This document shows positions 56,736 through 64,000 of a DNA stretch of 64,000 nt, piece by piece. The DNA comes from Gammaproteobacteria bacterium 42_54_T18. GTDB taxonomy: Bacteria; Pseudomonadota; Gammaproteobacteria; Pseudomonadales; Ketobacteraceae. The notes below the pieces were generated by a model. That model did not search any database and had not been told where the DNA came from. It was given only the letters and a program-made list of their open reading frames with translations. The translations under genes and the position numbers were made by a program. Positions within the stretch are counted from its first letter, which is position 1, and every line of letters begins with the position of its first letter. The stretch spans positions 1-64,000 of the forward strand of contig MAAL01000084.1 of assembly GCA_002163245.1 (NCBI GenBank), in the 5' to 3' direction.

Positions 56736-56783
56736 CCTTTTGTTTGTCCTTTTGTTTGTCCTTTTGTTTGTCCTTTTGTTTGT
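56736..56783. repeat. four perfect 12-bp tandem repeats in the leader of the AtuA-like gene
   Basis: CCTTTTGTTTGT is repeated four times. Read on the coding strand it is ACAAACAAAAGG, so each copy brings an AAAGG Shine-Dalgarno-like motif; the nearest lies 8-12 bases before ATG 56727. Copy-number change would not alter the frame but would change the number of ribosome sites. Confidence 0.9.
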
Positions 56784-56796
56784 ACACAGGCGAGTG

Positions 56797-58764
56797 TTAC
56801 TCGTCGCCTTCAACGCTGGCCAGTAGCTGCTTGGATTTAACCTGCTGGCCAGCTTCACAGCTAATGGCCGTGACGGTACCGCTGATACCCGCCTTCAAAG
56901 GGTGCTCCATCTTCATGGCTTCCAGTACCACCAGGGTTTGACCGGCTTCGACGGTGTCACCTTCTTTTACCAGTACGTCAACAATGGCGCCATCCATTGA
57001 TGCTTTGACCTGCCCGCTACCAGCACCACCGGCTGCGGCGGCAGGTTGGTGGGTTACGTCTTCCAGGATAAAGTGGCCAGTGCCATCATCCAGGTATAGG
57101 GTCTTGTCATCGAAAGCAAAATTCAGGCTCTGGCGTACGCCGTTTTCGATAAAGACACAGCTGTTTTCATCCAGAGAAACAAACTCTAGAACTGTGCTTT
57201 CTTCTCCAACGTTGATCTCAAACTGATGTTCGTTTTCAGCCAGATTAACGGTGCTGGCTTTGCCGTCGAACTCCAGCTTGTAAGCGTAACTCTGTGGGGT
57301 GGAACGACTCCAGTGAAAGTTATTATCCTGGCCAGCGTTAATGCCGCGCTGAAAATACAGTAGCGCTGCTTTGGCGAGGGTGGCGTTGCCTGGCTCTTTT
57401 TGAGCCATGCTGACGTCAGTACTGAAGTGCTGCTCGATAAAGGCGGTGGTGGCTTCACCTGCGCCAAACACCTGGTGACGCAAGACATTTTGCAGGAACA
57501 GTTTGTTGTTGTTCATGCCCAGCAGTTGGGTGTCCTGCACCGCAGAGGCCAGACGACGAATCGCTTCAGCACGGTTATCACCATAGGCGATAACCTTGGC
57601 AATCATCGGGTCGTAAAAGGGGCTGATTACCTGTCCGGTTTGAATGCCGTGATCCATACGAATGCCGGCGCGCTCAGGGTAGTCCCACAGACGTACCTGA
57701 CCGGTTTGCGGCATAAAGTTATTACGCGGGTCTTCGGCGTAGAGGCGCACTTCCACCGCGTGACCTGTTAACTCGACCTGATCTTGGGTCAACGGCAGCA
57801 CTTCGCCAGCGGCGACTTTTAACTGCCAGGCGACCAGATCCAGACCGGTGATCAATTCCGTGACGGGGTGTTCCACCTGCAGACGGGTGTTCATTTCCAG
57901 GAAGTAAAAGTTCTTATCGCTGTCGACCAGAAACTCGACGGTGCCGGCACCGCGATAGTTACAGGCTTTGGCCGCGTTAACGGCGGCTTCACCCATACGT
58001 TGGCGCAGCTCGGGGTCAACAAACGGGGAGGGGGCTTCTTCTACCACCTTCTGGTGGCGGCGCTGAATGGAGCAATCGCGCTCACCCAGGTAGATGGCGT
58101 TGCCGTGTTCATCGGCAAACACCTGAATCTCGATATGGCGGGGTTCGATCACCGCGCGCTCGAGAATCAGTTCACCACTGCCAAAGGCGCTTTCGGCCTC
58201 CGAGCGCGCGGTGCGAATGGCTTCGGCCAGCTCGCTCTGCTCAAACACCAGGCGCATACCGCGACCGCCACCACCGGCAGAAGCTTTCACCATTAAGGGG
58301 AAACCTATGCCTTCGGCTTTCGATAGCAGCACCTCATCGGACTGATCGGCATCCTGATAGCCGGGAATACAGGGCACGCCGGCCTCGATCATGGCAATCT
58401 TTGAAAGACGCTTGCTGCCCATCAAGTTGATGGCTTCCGCGCGCGGGCCGATAAAGACAATGCTTGCGGCCTCACAGGCCTCGGAGAATTCGGCGTTCTC
58501 AGACAGAAAACCGTAACCCGGGTGAATGGCATCGGCGCCGGTTTGCTTGGCTGCGGCCAGAATTTTATCGGCGACCAGGTAGGATTCACCCACGGCGGCA
58601 GCGCCAATACACACGGCCTGATCGGCCTCTGAAACATGCAGAGCGCCGGCGTCGGCTTCGCTGTAGACAGCAACGGTGCGGTAACCCTGATCGCGGGCGG
58701 TGCGCATCACACGAACGGCAATTTCGCCGCGGTTGGCAACTAATATTTTGGTAATTTTGCTCAT
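56797..58764 (-). CDS. atuF: biotin carboxylase/biotin-carrier (alpha) subunit of an acyl-CoA carboxylase
   Basis: 655 residues. Biotin carboxylase: ATP-grasp KASAGGGGRGMR, ERDCSIQRRHQKVVEEAPSP and EMNTRLQVEHPVTE. A C-terminal biotinyl domain has VLEAMKMEH, with the Lys that carries biotin. This is the size and order of AtuF and LiuD (geranyl-CoA and methylcrotonyl-CoA carboxylases). It activates CO2 and hands it to the carboxyltransferase encoded just upstream. Geranyl versus methylcrotonyl use cannot be decided by eye; the AtuA neighbour favours geranyl-like. Confidence 0.93.
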   Translation of the reverse strand: MSKITKILVANRGEIAVRVMRTARDQGYRTVAVYSEADAGALHVSEADQAVCIGAAAVGESYLVADKILAAAKQTGADAIHPGYGFLSENAEFSEACEAASIVFIGPRAEAINLMGSKRLSKIAMIEAGVPCIPGYQDADQSDEVLLSKAEGIGFPLMVKASAGGGGRGMRLVFEQSELAEAIRTARSEAESAFGSGELILERAVIEPRHIEIQVFADEHGNAIYLGERDCSIQRRHQKVVEEAPSPFVDPELRQRMGEAAVNAAKACNYRGAGTVEFLVDSDKNFYFLEMNTRLQVEHPVTELITGLDLVAWQLKVAAGEVLPLTQDQVELTGHAVEVRLYAEDPRNNFMPQTGQVRLWDYPERAGIRMDHGIQTGQVISPFYDPMIAKVIAYGDNRAEAIRRLASAVQDTQLLGMNNNKLFLQNVLRHQVFGAGEATTAFIEQHFSTDVSMAQKEPGNATLAKAALLYFQRGINAGQDNNFHWSRSTPQSYAYKLEFDGKASTVNLAENEHQFEINVGEESTVLEFVSLDENSCVFIENGVRQSLNFAFDDKTLYLDDGTGHFILEDVTHQPAAAAGGAGSGQVKASMDGAIVDVLVKEGDTVEAGQTLVVLEAMKMEHPLKAGISGTVTAISCEAGQQVKSKQLLASVEGDE

Positions 58765-58800
58765 GATTTTTAAATTCCTAATTTTGCCGAAAGACGGGTC

Positions 58801-60426
58801 TTATAAACGTCCAATACCAAAGGTGTTGGTGTTGACTGTACGCTCATCACCTTCGCGACAAACACTTAAGGCAAAAGCCACCACCGAACGGGTGTCGGCT
58901 GGGTCAATCATGCCGTCGTCCCAAACCCGCGCAGTATTGGCCAGTGCATTGGACTTGGCTTCCATGGTTTCGATTGTGTCTTTCTCCATGGCGTCGATCA
59001 TGCCACGCATCTGATCGTTCATTTCTGCACCCGTGCGCTTTATTTTGGCTTCGGCGACTTGACGTAAAACGCTACCGGCCTGAGCAGGGCCCATCACCGA
59101 TACCACACTGCGTGGCCAGGCAAACAGAAAACGTGGATCCATGCCACGGCCAGCCATGGCGTAGTTACCGGCACCGTAAGAGCCGCCGACGATGATGGTG
59201 ATTTTAGGCACGGTGCAGTTGGTCACGGCCTGAATAAATTTGGCGCCGTGTTTGATGATGCCAGCCTGCTCTGGCTCGGTACCGACCAGGAAACCGGTGG
59301 TGTTGGTTAAAAACAACAGGGGGGTGCCGGACTGTTCACATAGTTGAATAAACTGCCCCGCCTTGGTGGCACCCTTGGCGGTGATCGGGCTGTTATTGCC
59401 GATCACACCACAGGCTTGGCCTTCGATCTCGATATGGCCACACAGGGTGCCGTTATCGAAGTCCGCTTTGAACTCTAGATAGTCGGAGCCGTCGGCGATG
59501 CGAGCAATCACCTCGCGCATATCGAATGGAGTTTTGGGGTCTTCCGACACTATGCCGCGCAATTCTTCGGCGTCGTAGAGTGGTTGCTGAAAAGAAATTT
59601 CGGCCGGTAATGGTTGCTTTTTATTCCAGCCCAGTTTTTGCATTACCTCACGGGCAATGCGAATGCCGTCGGCGTCATTCTCGGCCAGGTAATCGTTGGT
59701 GCCGGCCACTTCGCTGTGCATCTCGGCACCCCCCAGCTCTTCCTCGGTAGCGATCTCGCCGGTGGCGGCTTTTAATAAGGGCGGGCCGGCCAAATACATG
59801 GTGGACTGTTTACGCACCAGGATCAGGTAGTCGGACAGGGTGGGTTGATAAGCACCACCTGCGGTCGCGCTACCGTGGACCACCGTAATTTGTGGAATGC
59901 CCGCCGCCGATAAACGACACTGCTGGGCAAACATCGAAGCCGACTCGCCGAAGAAGTCGCCAATTAACTTCAGGTTGCCACCGCCACTCTGCGCCAGGTT
60001 AACCATGGGTAACTTGTTTTCCATGGCCAGGGTCGACATACGCGCACGTTTTTTGCCGCCCAGTGGGGTGATGCTACCACCCTTGGTGAGGTAGTCATCA
60101 ACCGACACCACACAGCGAGCTCCGGCGATATAACCGATGCCGGCAATGCAGCTGCCGCCCGCGCCAGAACCATCGGTATCTTCCTCTTGCATATAACCGC
60201 ACAGAGTCGACAATTCCAAAAATGGTGAGCCGGCATCAAGCAACAGGCTTAAACGTTCGCGGGGTGAGATAAAGCCTTTCTTTAGGTAGCGTGGTGCTTT
60301 GGCTTGTGCTGTTTCAATCACGCGACGCTCGATGCCGCGAAATTCGTCCACCGCCGCCGTCATCACTTTTAGGTTGTTTTTAAACGCATCGGACTGGGTA
60401 TCCAGTTGAGATTCGATAATCGCCAT
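58801..60426 (-). CDS. atuC: carboxyltransferase (beta) subunit of an acyl-CoA carboxylase
   Basis: 541 residues of the crotonase-fold carboxyltransferase family. Acyl-CoA-side and biotin-side halves show SGGGNLKLIGDFFGESASMFAQQCRLSAAGIPQITVVHGSATAGGAYQP and IIVGGSYGAGNYAMAGRGMDPRFLFAWPRSVVSVMGP. The length equals AtuC/LiuB (about 535). It carboxylates the gamma-carbon of a 3-methyl-enoyl-CoA, the step that lets beta-methyl-branched chains be degraded. 37 bp before the alpha subunit, one operon. Confidence 0.93.
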   Translation of the reverse strand: MAIIESQLDTQSDAFKNNLKVMTAAVDEFRGIERRVIETAQAKAPRYLKKGFISPRERLSLLLDAGSPFLELSTLCGYMQEEDTDGSGAGGSCIAGIGYIAGARCVVSVDDYLTKGGSITPLGGKKRARMSTLAMENKLPMVNLAQSGGGNLKLIGDFFGESASMFAQQCRLSAAGIPQITVVHGSATAGGAYQPTLSDYLILVRKQSTMYLAGPPLLKAATGEIATEEELGGAEMHSEVAGTNDYLAENDADGIRIAREVMQKLGWNKKQPLPAEISFQQPLYDAEELRGIVSEDPKTPFDMREVIARIADGSDYLEFKADFDNGTLCGHIEIEGQACGVIGNNSPITAKGATKAGQFIQLCEQSGTPLLFLTNTTGFLVGTEPEQAGIIKHGAKFIQAVTNCTVPKITIIVGGSYGAGNYAMAGRGMDPRFLFAWPRSVVSVMGPAQAGSVLRQVAEAKIKRTGAEMNDQMRGMIDAMEKDTIETMEAKSNALANTARVWDDGMIDPADTRSVVAFALSVCREGDERTVNTNTFGIGRL

Positions 60427-60496
60427 ATTCTAATTTCCTGTCACTGTTTTCTTTAATCAGATTCTTAAGTAAAGCGCTCGAATGAAACAGGGAGCA

Positions 60497-61651
60497 TTAT
60501 TTTTTACGGGGTAGGGTGCCCATTTTTTTACAGATGATGCCCAGCATGACTTCGTCGGCGCCGCCGCCAATGGAGGTCAGGCGTGTGTCGCGGTAAGCGC
60601 GCGAGACCGGGTTGTCCCACATGAAACCCATGCCGCCCCAGTACTGCAGACAAGAATCGGTGACTTCGCGTACCAGTCGGCCTGCTTTGAGTTTTGCCAT
60701 GGAGGCCTTGAGGGTGACGTCGACGCCATTGATGTAGCCATCGACGGCATCAAAGGTCAGTGCGCGCAGCGCTTCGACTTCGGTTTGCAGCTCGGCCAGA
60801 CGAAAGTGAATCACCTGCTGGTCCAGCAGAGGTTTGCCGAATGCCATGCGCTCGCGTGTATATTCGATGGTGCTGTCAATGCAGTGTTCCATTGATTTTA
60901 GTAAACAAGATGCAGCGAAGAGACGCTCTTCCTGGAACTGCTGCATCTGGTAGGTGAAACCCATGCCCTCTTCGCCGATCAGGTTTTTCTGTGGTACGCG
61001 CACATCGTCAAAGAATATTTGTGCGGTATCGGAGGAGCGCATACCCATCTTATCCAGCTTTTCCGAGAAGGAAATACCCGGGGTGTTGGTAGGAACAACG
61101 ATCAAGGATTTACTCAGGTGAGGGTTGTCGCCACCGGTATTAGCCAGCAGGCACAGGTAGTCGGCCTGGGTGGCATTGGTGATCCACATCTTGGTGCCGT
61201 TAATCACATAGTCATCGCCGTCTTTTACCGCGGTGGTTTTAATGCTGGCAACATCAGAGCCAGCATGGGGCTCACTGACGGCGATGGCGCATACTGCATC
61301 GCCGGCAATGGCTTTGGTTAGAAACTCCTGCTTGATGTAGTCACTGCCAAACTTGGCCATGGCAGGCGTCGACATATCAGTTTGTACGCCAATGGCCATG
61401 GATACGCCACCGCTGGCAATACGGCCCAGCTCTTCGGAGAAAACGATCTGGTAGCTGTAGTCCAGTCCCATGCCGCCGTATTCGGTCGGTTTGGCAATGC
61501 CCAGCAGGCCGAGATCACCCATTTTTTTAAACAGTTCATGGGCGGGGAAAATGCCGTCTTTTTCCCATTGATCGCAGTAGGGGTTGATCTCTTTGTCGAT
61601 AAACTTGGCAATGGTATTGCGTATGGCTTCGTGCTCTTCGGTAAATTTCAT
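60497..61651 (-). CDS. atuD: acyl-CoA dehydrogenase, AtuD-like
   Basis: 384 residues from ATG 61651 (a TTG at 61666 lies before it; GGAGAG is the ribosome site). ACAD motifs AIAVSEPHAGSDVASIKT, MWITNATQADY and LQYWGGMGFMWDNPVSRAYRD. SIGGGADEVM replaces the usual IYEGTSE, so the catalytic base lies elsewhere. It is nearly the same protein as the ACAD at 25689-26846 along the whole length. In the atu/liu setting it should make the 2-enoyl-CoA on which the carboxylase acts (citronellyl-CoA to geranyl-CoA, or isovaleryl-CoA to methylcrotonyl-CoA). Confidence 0.92.
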   Translation of the reverse strand: MKFTEEHEAIRNTIAKFIDKEINPYCDQWEKDGIFPAHELFKKMGDLGLLGIAKPTEYGGMGLDYSYQIVFSEELGRIASGGVSMAIGVQTDMSTPAMAKFGSDYIKQEFLTKAIAGDAVCAIAVSEPHAGSDVASIKTTAVKDGDDYVINGTKMWITNATQADYLCLLANTGGDNPHLSKSLIVVPTNTPGISFSEKLDKMGMRSSDTAQIFFDDVRVPQKNLIGEEGMGFTYQMQQFQEERLFAASCLLKSMEHCIDSTIEYTRERMAFGKPLLDQQVIHFRLAELQTEVEALRALTFDAVDGYINGVDVTLKASMAKLKAGRLVREVTDSCLQYWGGMGFMWDNPVSRAYRDTRLTSIGGGADEVMLGIICKKMGTLPRKK

Positions 61652-61716
61652 TATTACTCTCTCCAATCTTTTCTTGTAGCCGTTCTCTAATGAACAATGG
61701 CTGTTTGCAAAAGCTT

Positions 61717-62370
61717 CTATTTAAAAATGCTGCCTTCTTCGCCGATGACCACCACCTTTTGAAAGGCAGGGCGGGCGCGCATGCGATTTAAATAGTCGCG
61801 CACATGGGGTTTGTAGCGCTCATCGATTTTTAATAATTCACCCAGGTGCAGCGCGTAAGCAATAGCGATATCGGCAGCGGTAAAGCGATTGTCGACCAGA
61901 TACTCACGGCCATCTTCCAAGTGCTGGTTCAATCTACGAAGACGGGCGTGAAACCATTTCACGTAATCAGTTGCTGCTTCTTGCAGGCCACGCTCAGGTG
62001 GCTCTTGCAGGGTGTAGCGAATATAGACTGTCTGCGGAAAGGTCAGGGTGGCGTCACTGTGGAACAGCCAGTTGAGGTAATCACCGTACTCGGGATGATC
62101 GGCCTTAAGGCCAAACTCGTGTTTGCCGTAGCGCTCAACCAAATACAGAGGAATACCGGAAGACTCGGTCATATGAGTCTCGCCGTCGATCATGTAGGGG
62201 ATGGTTCCCAGTTCATTAACCTCGAGAAACTCAGGTTGTTTAAAGCGCGGCGGGAAGGGCATGGTTTCTACTTCGTAGTCCAAACCCATTTCTTCCAAGG
62301 CCCAAAGTGCACGCAGGGAACGGGCATTGTGGCAGTGCCAAAGTTTGATCGTCATAGGGTTAAACTCCAT
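61717..62370 (-). CDS. glutathione S-transferase family protein
   Basis: 217 residues (212 from the second Met at 62355). N-terminal thioredoxin-like GST domain (KLWHCHNARSLRALWALEEMGLDYEVETM, ESSGIPLYL) and C-terminal helical domain (FTAADIAIAYALHLGELL). It overlaps the end of the preceding ACAD gene, so it is in the same operon. GSTs in acyl-CoA clusters may isomerise or detoxify reactive intermediates; the substrate is unknown. Confidence 0.88.
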   Translation of the reverse strand: MEFNPMTIKLWHCHNARSLRALWALEEMGLDYEVETMPFPPRFKQPEFLEVNELGTIPYMIDGETHMTESSGIPLYLVERYGKHEFGLKADHPEYGDYLNWLFHSDATLTFPQTVYIRYTLQEPPERGLQEAATDYVKWFHARLRRLNQHLEDGREYLVDNRFTAADIAIAYALHLGELLKIDERYKPHVRDYLNRMRARPAFQKVVVIGEEGSIFK

Positions 62371-63544
62371 ATTCTCGGGATGCTAGATCGTGCATGATTT
62401 CTTCAGAACCGCCGCCTATGGCGTTGACCCGTACTTCTCGATAGATGCGCTCGACTCTGTTATCGCGCAGGTAGCTGGCGCCGCCCAAAATTTGACTGGC
62501 CTCGCGGGCACAATACTCCATAGTTTGGCTGCACTGCACCTTGAGCATGGCGATATCGCCGGCGTTGGGTTTGCCAGCAGCAATTTCCTGGGAACAGTGA
62601 TTAATGTAGGTCTGGCAGGCGTTGATGCGCTGCTTCATCGCGGCAATCTTGTGGCGAATCACTTGGTGATCTGCCAATCGCTTGCCAAAGGTCTTGCGCT
62701 CTTGGGCCCAGTTAACGGCCTCTTCCAGACACACCCGAGCACTGCCTTCCATGCCCACGCAGAGCATCATGCGCTCGCTATTAAAGTTATTCATGATGAC
62801 CTTGAAGCCACGGTTCTCTTTGCCGATCAGGTTGCCCACCGGCACCTTGACATTGTCGAAATAGATCGTTGCGGTATCGGAACACCACCAGCCCTGTTTG
62901 CGCGCAAGCGCGGTGCGAGACACACCTTCAAGGTCCATGGGGATCAACAACACAGAGACGCCACCGGCGCCGGCGCCGCCGGTACGCACCGCGGTGGTGG
63001 TCCAGTTGGCGTGCATGCCGCCGCTGATAAAGGTTTTGGAACCGTTGACCAGATAGTAGTCCTCACCGTTCTCAGTTACACGCTTGGCGGTGGTTTGCAG
63101 GTTGGCGACATCTGAGCCACCGCTGGGCTCGGTAATGCCCAGAGAAATACGCTTGCTGCCGTCGAGCACCGCTGGCACCACCTGCTGTTTGATTTCATCG
63201 CTGGCGAAACCAACTACTGGTGGCAGTCCTATTCCGTGCACCATCAGAGTGGGGATAAGCCCCCCCACGCTGGTGCGTGCAAACTCTTCGTTCAAAATAT
63301 TGTGGTACCAGACATCAATGCCTTCACTGATGCCGCCAAATTCTTCTGGGTAACCCAGGCCAAGCATTCCCACTTCTGCGGCCTTGGGCCAGAGCTCATT
63401 GGGGATTTTTCCGGCCTCGTCCCATTCGGCGGCAAAGGGCATGATCTCGCGGTCGAAAAAGCGGCGCAGCTGTGAGCGCCACTCCTCGTGCTCGGGTGTC
63501 AAATAAGGGTTAGTTAAACGGGCACTATCGAAATCCAGTGACAT
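62360..63544 (-). CDS. acyl-CoA dehydrogenase
   Basis: 394 residues. SLGITEPSGGSDVANLQT, TFISGGMHANWTTTAVRTGG and a C-terminus ERIYREVRVNAIGGGSEEI. It belongs to a different branch from the AtuD-like enzyme, but matches the ACAD remnant at 24970-25092. First gene of the large minus-strand cluster; a 238-bp divergent region with repeated GGTGCCAA motifs lies upstream. Confidence 0.92.
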   Translation of the reverse strand: MSLDFDSARLTNPYLTPEHEEWRSQLRRFFDREIMPFAAEWDEAGKIPNELWPKAAEVGMLGLGYPEEFGGISEGIDVWYHNILNEEFARTSVGGLIPTLMVHGIGLPPVVGFASDEIKQQVVPAVLDGSKRISLGITEPSGGSDVANLQTTAKRVTENGEDYYLVNGSKTFISGGMHANWTTTAVRTGGAGAGGVSVLLIPMDLEGVSRTALARKQGWWCSDTATIYFDNVKVPVGNLIGKENRGFKVIMNNFNSERMMLCVGMEGSARVCLEEAVNWAQERKTFGKRLADHQVIRHKIAAMKQRINACQTYINHCSQEIAAGKPNAGDIAMLKVQCSQTMEYCAREASQILGGASYLRDNRVERIYREVRVNAIGGGSEEIMHDLASREYGV

Positions 63545-63633
63545 AGGGGGCTCCAGTAAGACTCGGTTCAGTAAGACTATGTGTTCAGAAGAGTCTCAGT
63601 CTAAAAGCCCTTGAGCAGCTCTGCTTGGGATCG

Positions 63634-63706
63634 GGTGCCAAGTTGTATGGGAATTGGTGCCAAATCCTTGCAGGTCTGGCATAAGACCTCTCAAAATTGG
63701 CATCAA
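63634..63706. promoter_or_regulatory. repeated GGTGCCAA motifs in the divergent promoter region
   Basis: GGTGCCAA occurs at 63634-63641 and again 22 bp later in TTGGTGCCAA (63654-63663); the related TTGGCATCAA is at 63697-63706. Two-turn spacing between the first two suits binding by a dimeric regulator that controls the ACAD cluster and the divergent gene. The palindrome is unlike the TTGGTTGG operator of the alk region. Confidence 0.4.
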
Positions 63707-63867
63707 AGCCAATATCAAACCTTTGTTCTACTATCTATTCTTAATGAAATTCGACTAATTCCAATGAGATGAGGATGTTGTTATGTTTGGTTTCAAAAAG
63801 AGACAGGCTTCCCCATCCCCGAAGGATTTAAAAATTATCCCTCGCGAAATAAAAAAGGAGCGTACTG

Positions 63868-64000
63868 ATGAGCCTAGTTTTAGAGACGGTTAATGATGTT
63901 GCCAGTCACTACAAGAAGAACAGTGCGGTCATGTTCAGTCCGCAAGATCTAGCATACTGGCGTCCCTATACGTCACTCGTCAAAATGGCTCAGACGTCGT
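63868..64000 (+). CDS. start of a protein-coding gene cut by the window edge (function not recognised)
   Basis: ATG 63868 follows AAAAAAGGAG at a good distance and opens a frame that stays open to the window end: MSLVLETVNDVASHYKKNSA, then a segment ending VKMAQTS. 44 residues are too few to assign a family. An alternative short frame from ATG 63783 (36 residues, MFGFKKRQASPSP) overlaps it and could be a leader or chance frame. Confidence 0.6.
   Translation, partial: MSLVLETVNDVASHYKKNSAVMFSPQDLAYWRPYTSLVKMAQTS

Noticed and set aside
56736-56783. Short regular repeats as a CRISPR array
   Set aside because: The 12-bp units are directly adjacent without spacers and no cas genes are present.

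Overview
The window looks like chromosomal DNA of a hydrocarbon-degrading, probably marine, gammaproteobacterium. The evidence is gene content: AlkB, two rubredoxins, rubredoxin reductase and AlkJ-type GMC dehydrogenase next to an AlkS/MalT-like activator, a TonB receptor, a TRAP-type transporter, beta-oxidation genes and an atu/liu-like methyl-branched acyl-CoA pathway. No rRNA, tRNA or CRISPR array was recognised, and the species cannot be named from this sequence.

Layout. 1-1135: the 3' end of an IS4-family element abuts a porin gene that has lost its start. 1147-6648: PstS-like periplasmic protein, PF10118 di-iron-like protein, flavin monooxygenase and TonB receptor. 6798-15442 (minus strand): XylM/AlkB-like hydroxylase with its own ferredoxin reductase, AraC regulator, SDR, and a TRAP-like transporter with solute-binding and TatT-like lipoproteins. 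15697-24845 (plus): alkB, two rubredoxins separated by a perfect hairpin, rubredoxin reductase, GMC dehydrogenase, AlkS-like activator, methyltransferase and a second AraC regulator. 24970-31772: remnants of an ACAD and an SDR, then an intact set (ACAD, SCP2-type thiolase, two MaoC-fold proteins, ACAD), a convergent SDR, and a TetR regulator with a histone-H1-like tail.

31975-48407 is a nest of mobile DNA. It holds a decayed tyrosine recombinase, an orphan antitoxin-like gene and a Tn3-family transposase. Next comes a SprT/Xre/winged-helix/SF2-helicase island that I cannot match to a named system, followed by an attC-like site. The rest is a group II intron fragment cut by an IS1111-type element, a frameshifted IS6 transposase, a second group II intron with a frameshifted maturase, and an IS4 copy inserted exactly in a terminator hairpin with a 10-bp target duplication.

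48444-63544 is visibly richer in G+C. It carries fadH, crotonases, an AtuA-like protein, both subunits of a biotin-dependent acyl-CoA carboxylase, two ACADs and a GST, interrupted by an IS6 deletion derivative and a serine-hydrolase pseudogene. The last bases start a new divergent gene.

Working model (inference): two chemically similar but separately powered membrane hydroxylases attack hydrocarbons, AlkJ and SDRs oxidise the alcohols, and the ACAD/MaoC/thiolase sets plus the AtuCF-like carboxylase degrade the acids, including beta-methyl-branched (isoprenoid) chains. A shared palindrome in front of the PF10118 gene and between the TatT-like and alkB genes, with a related sequence before the TetR gene, suggests a common regulon.
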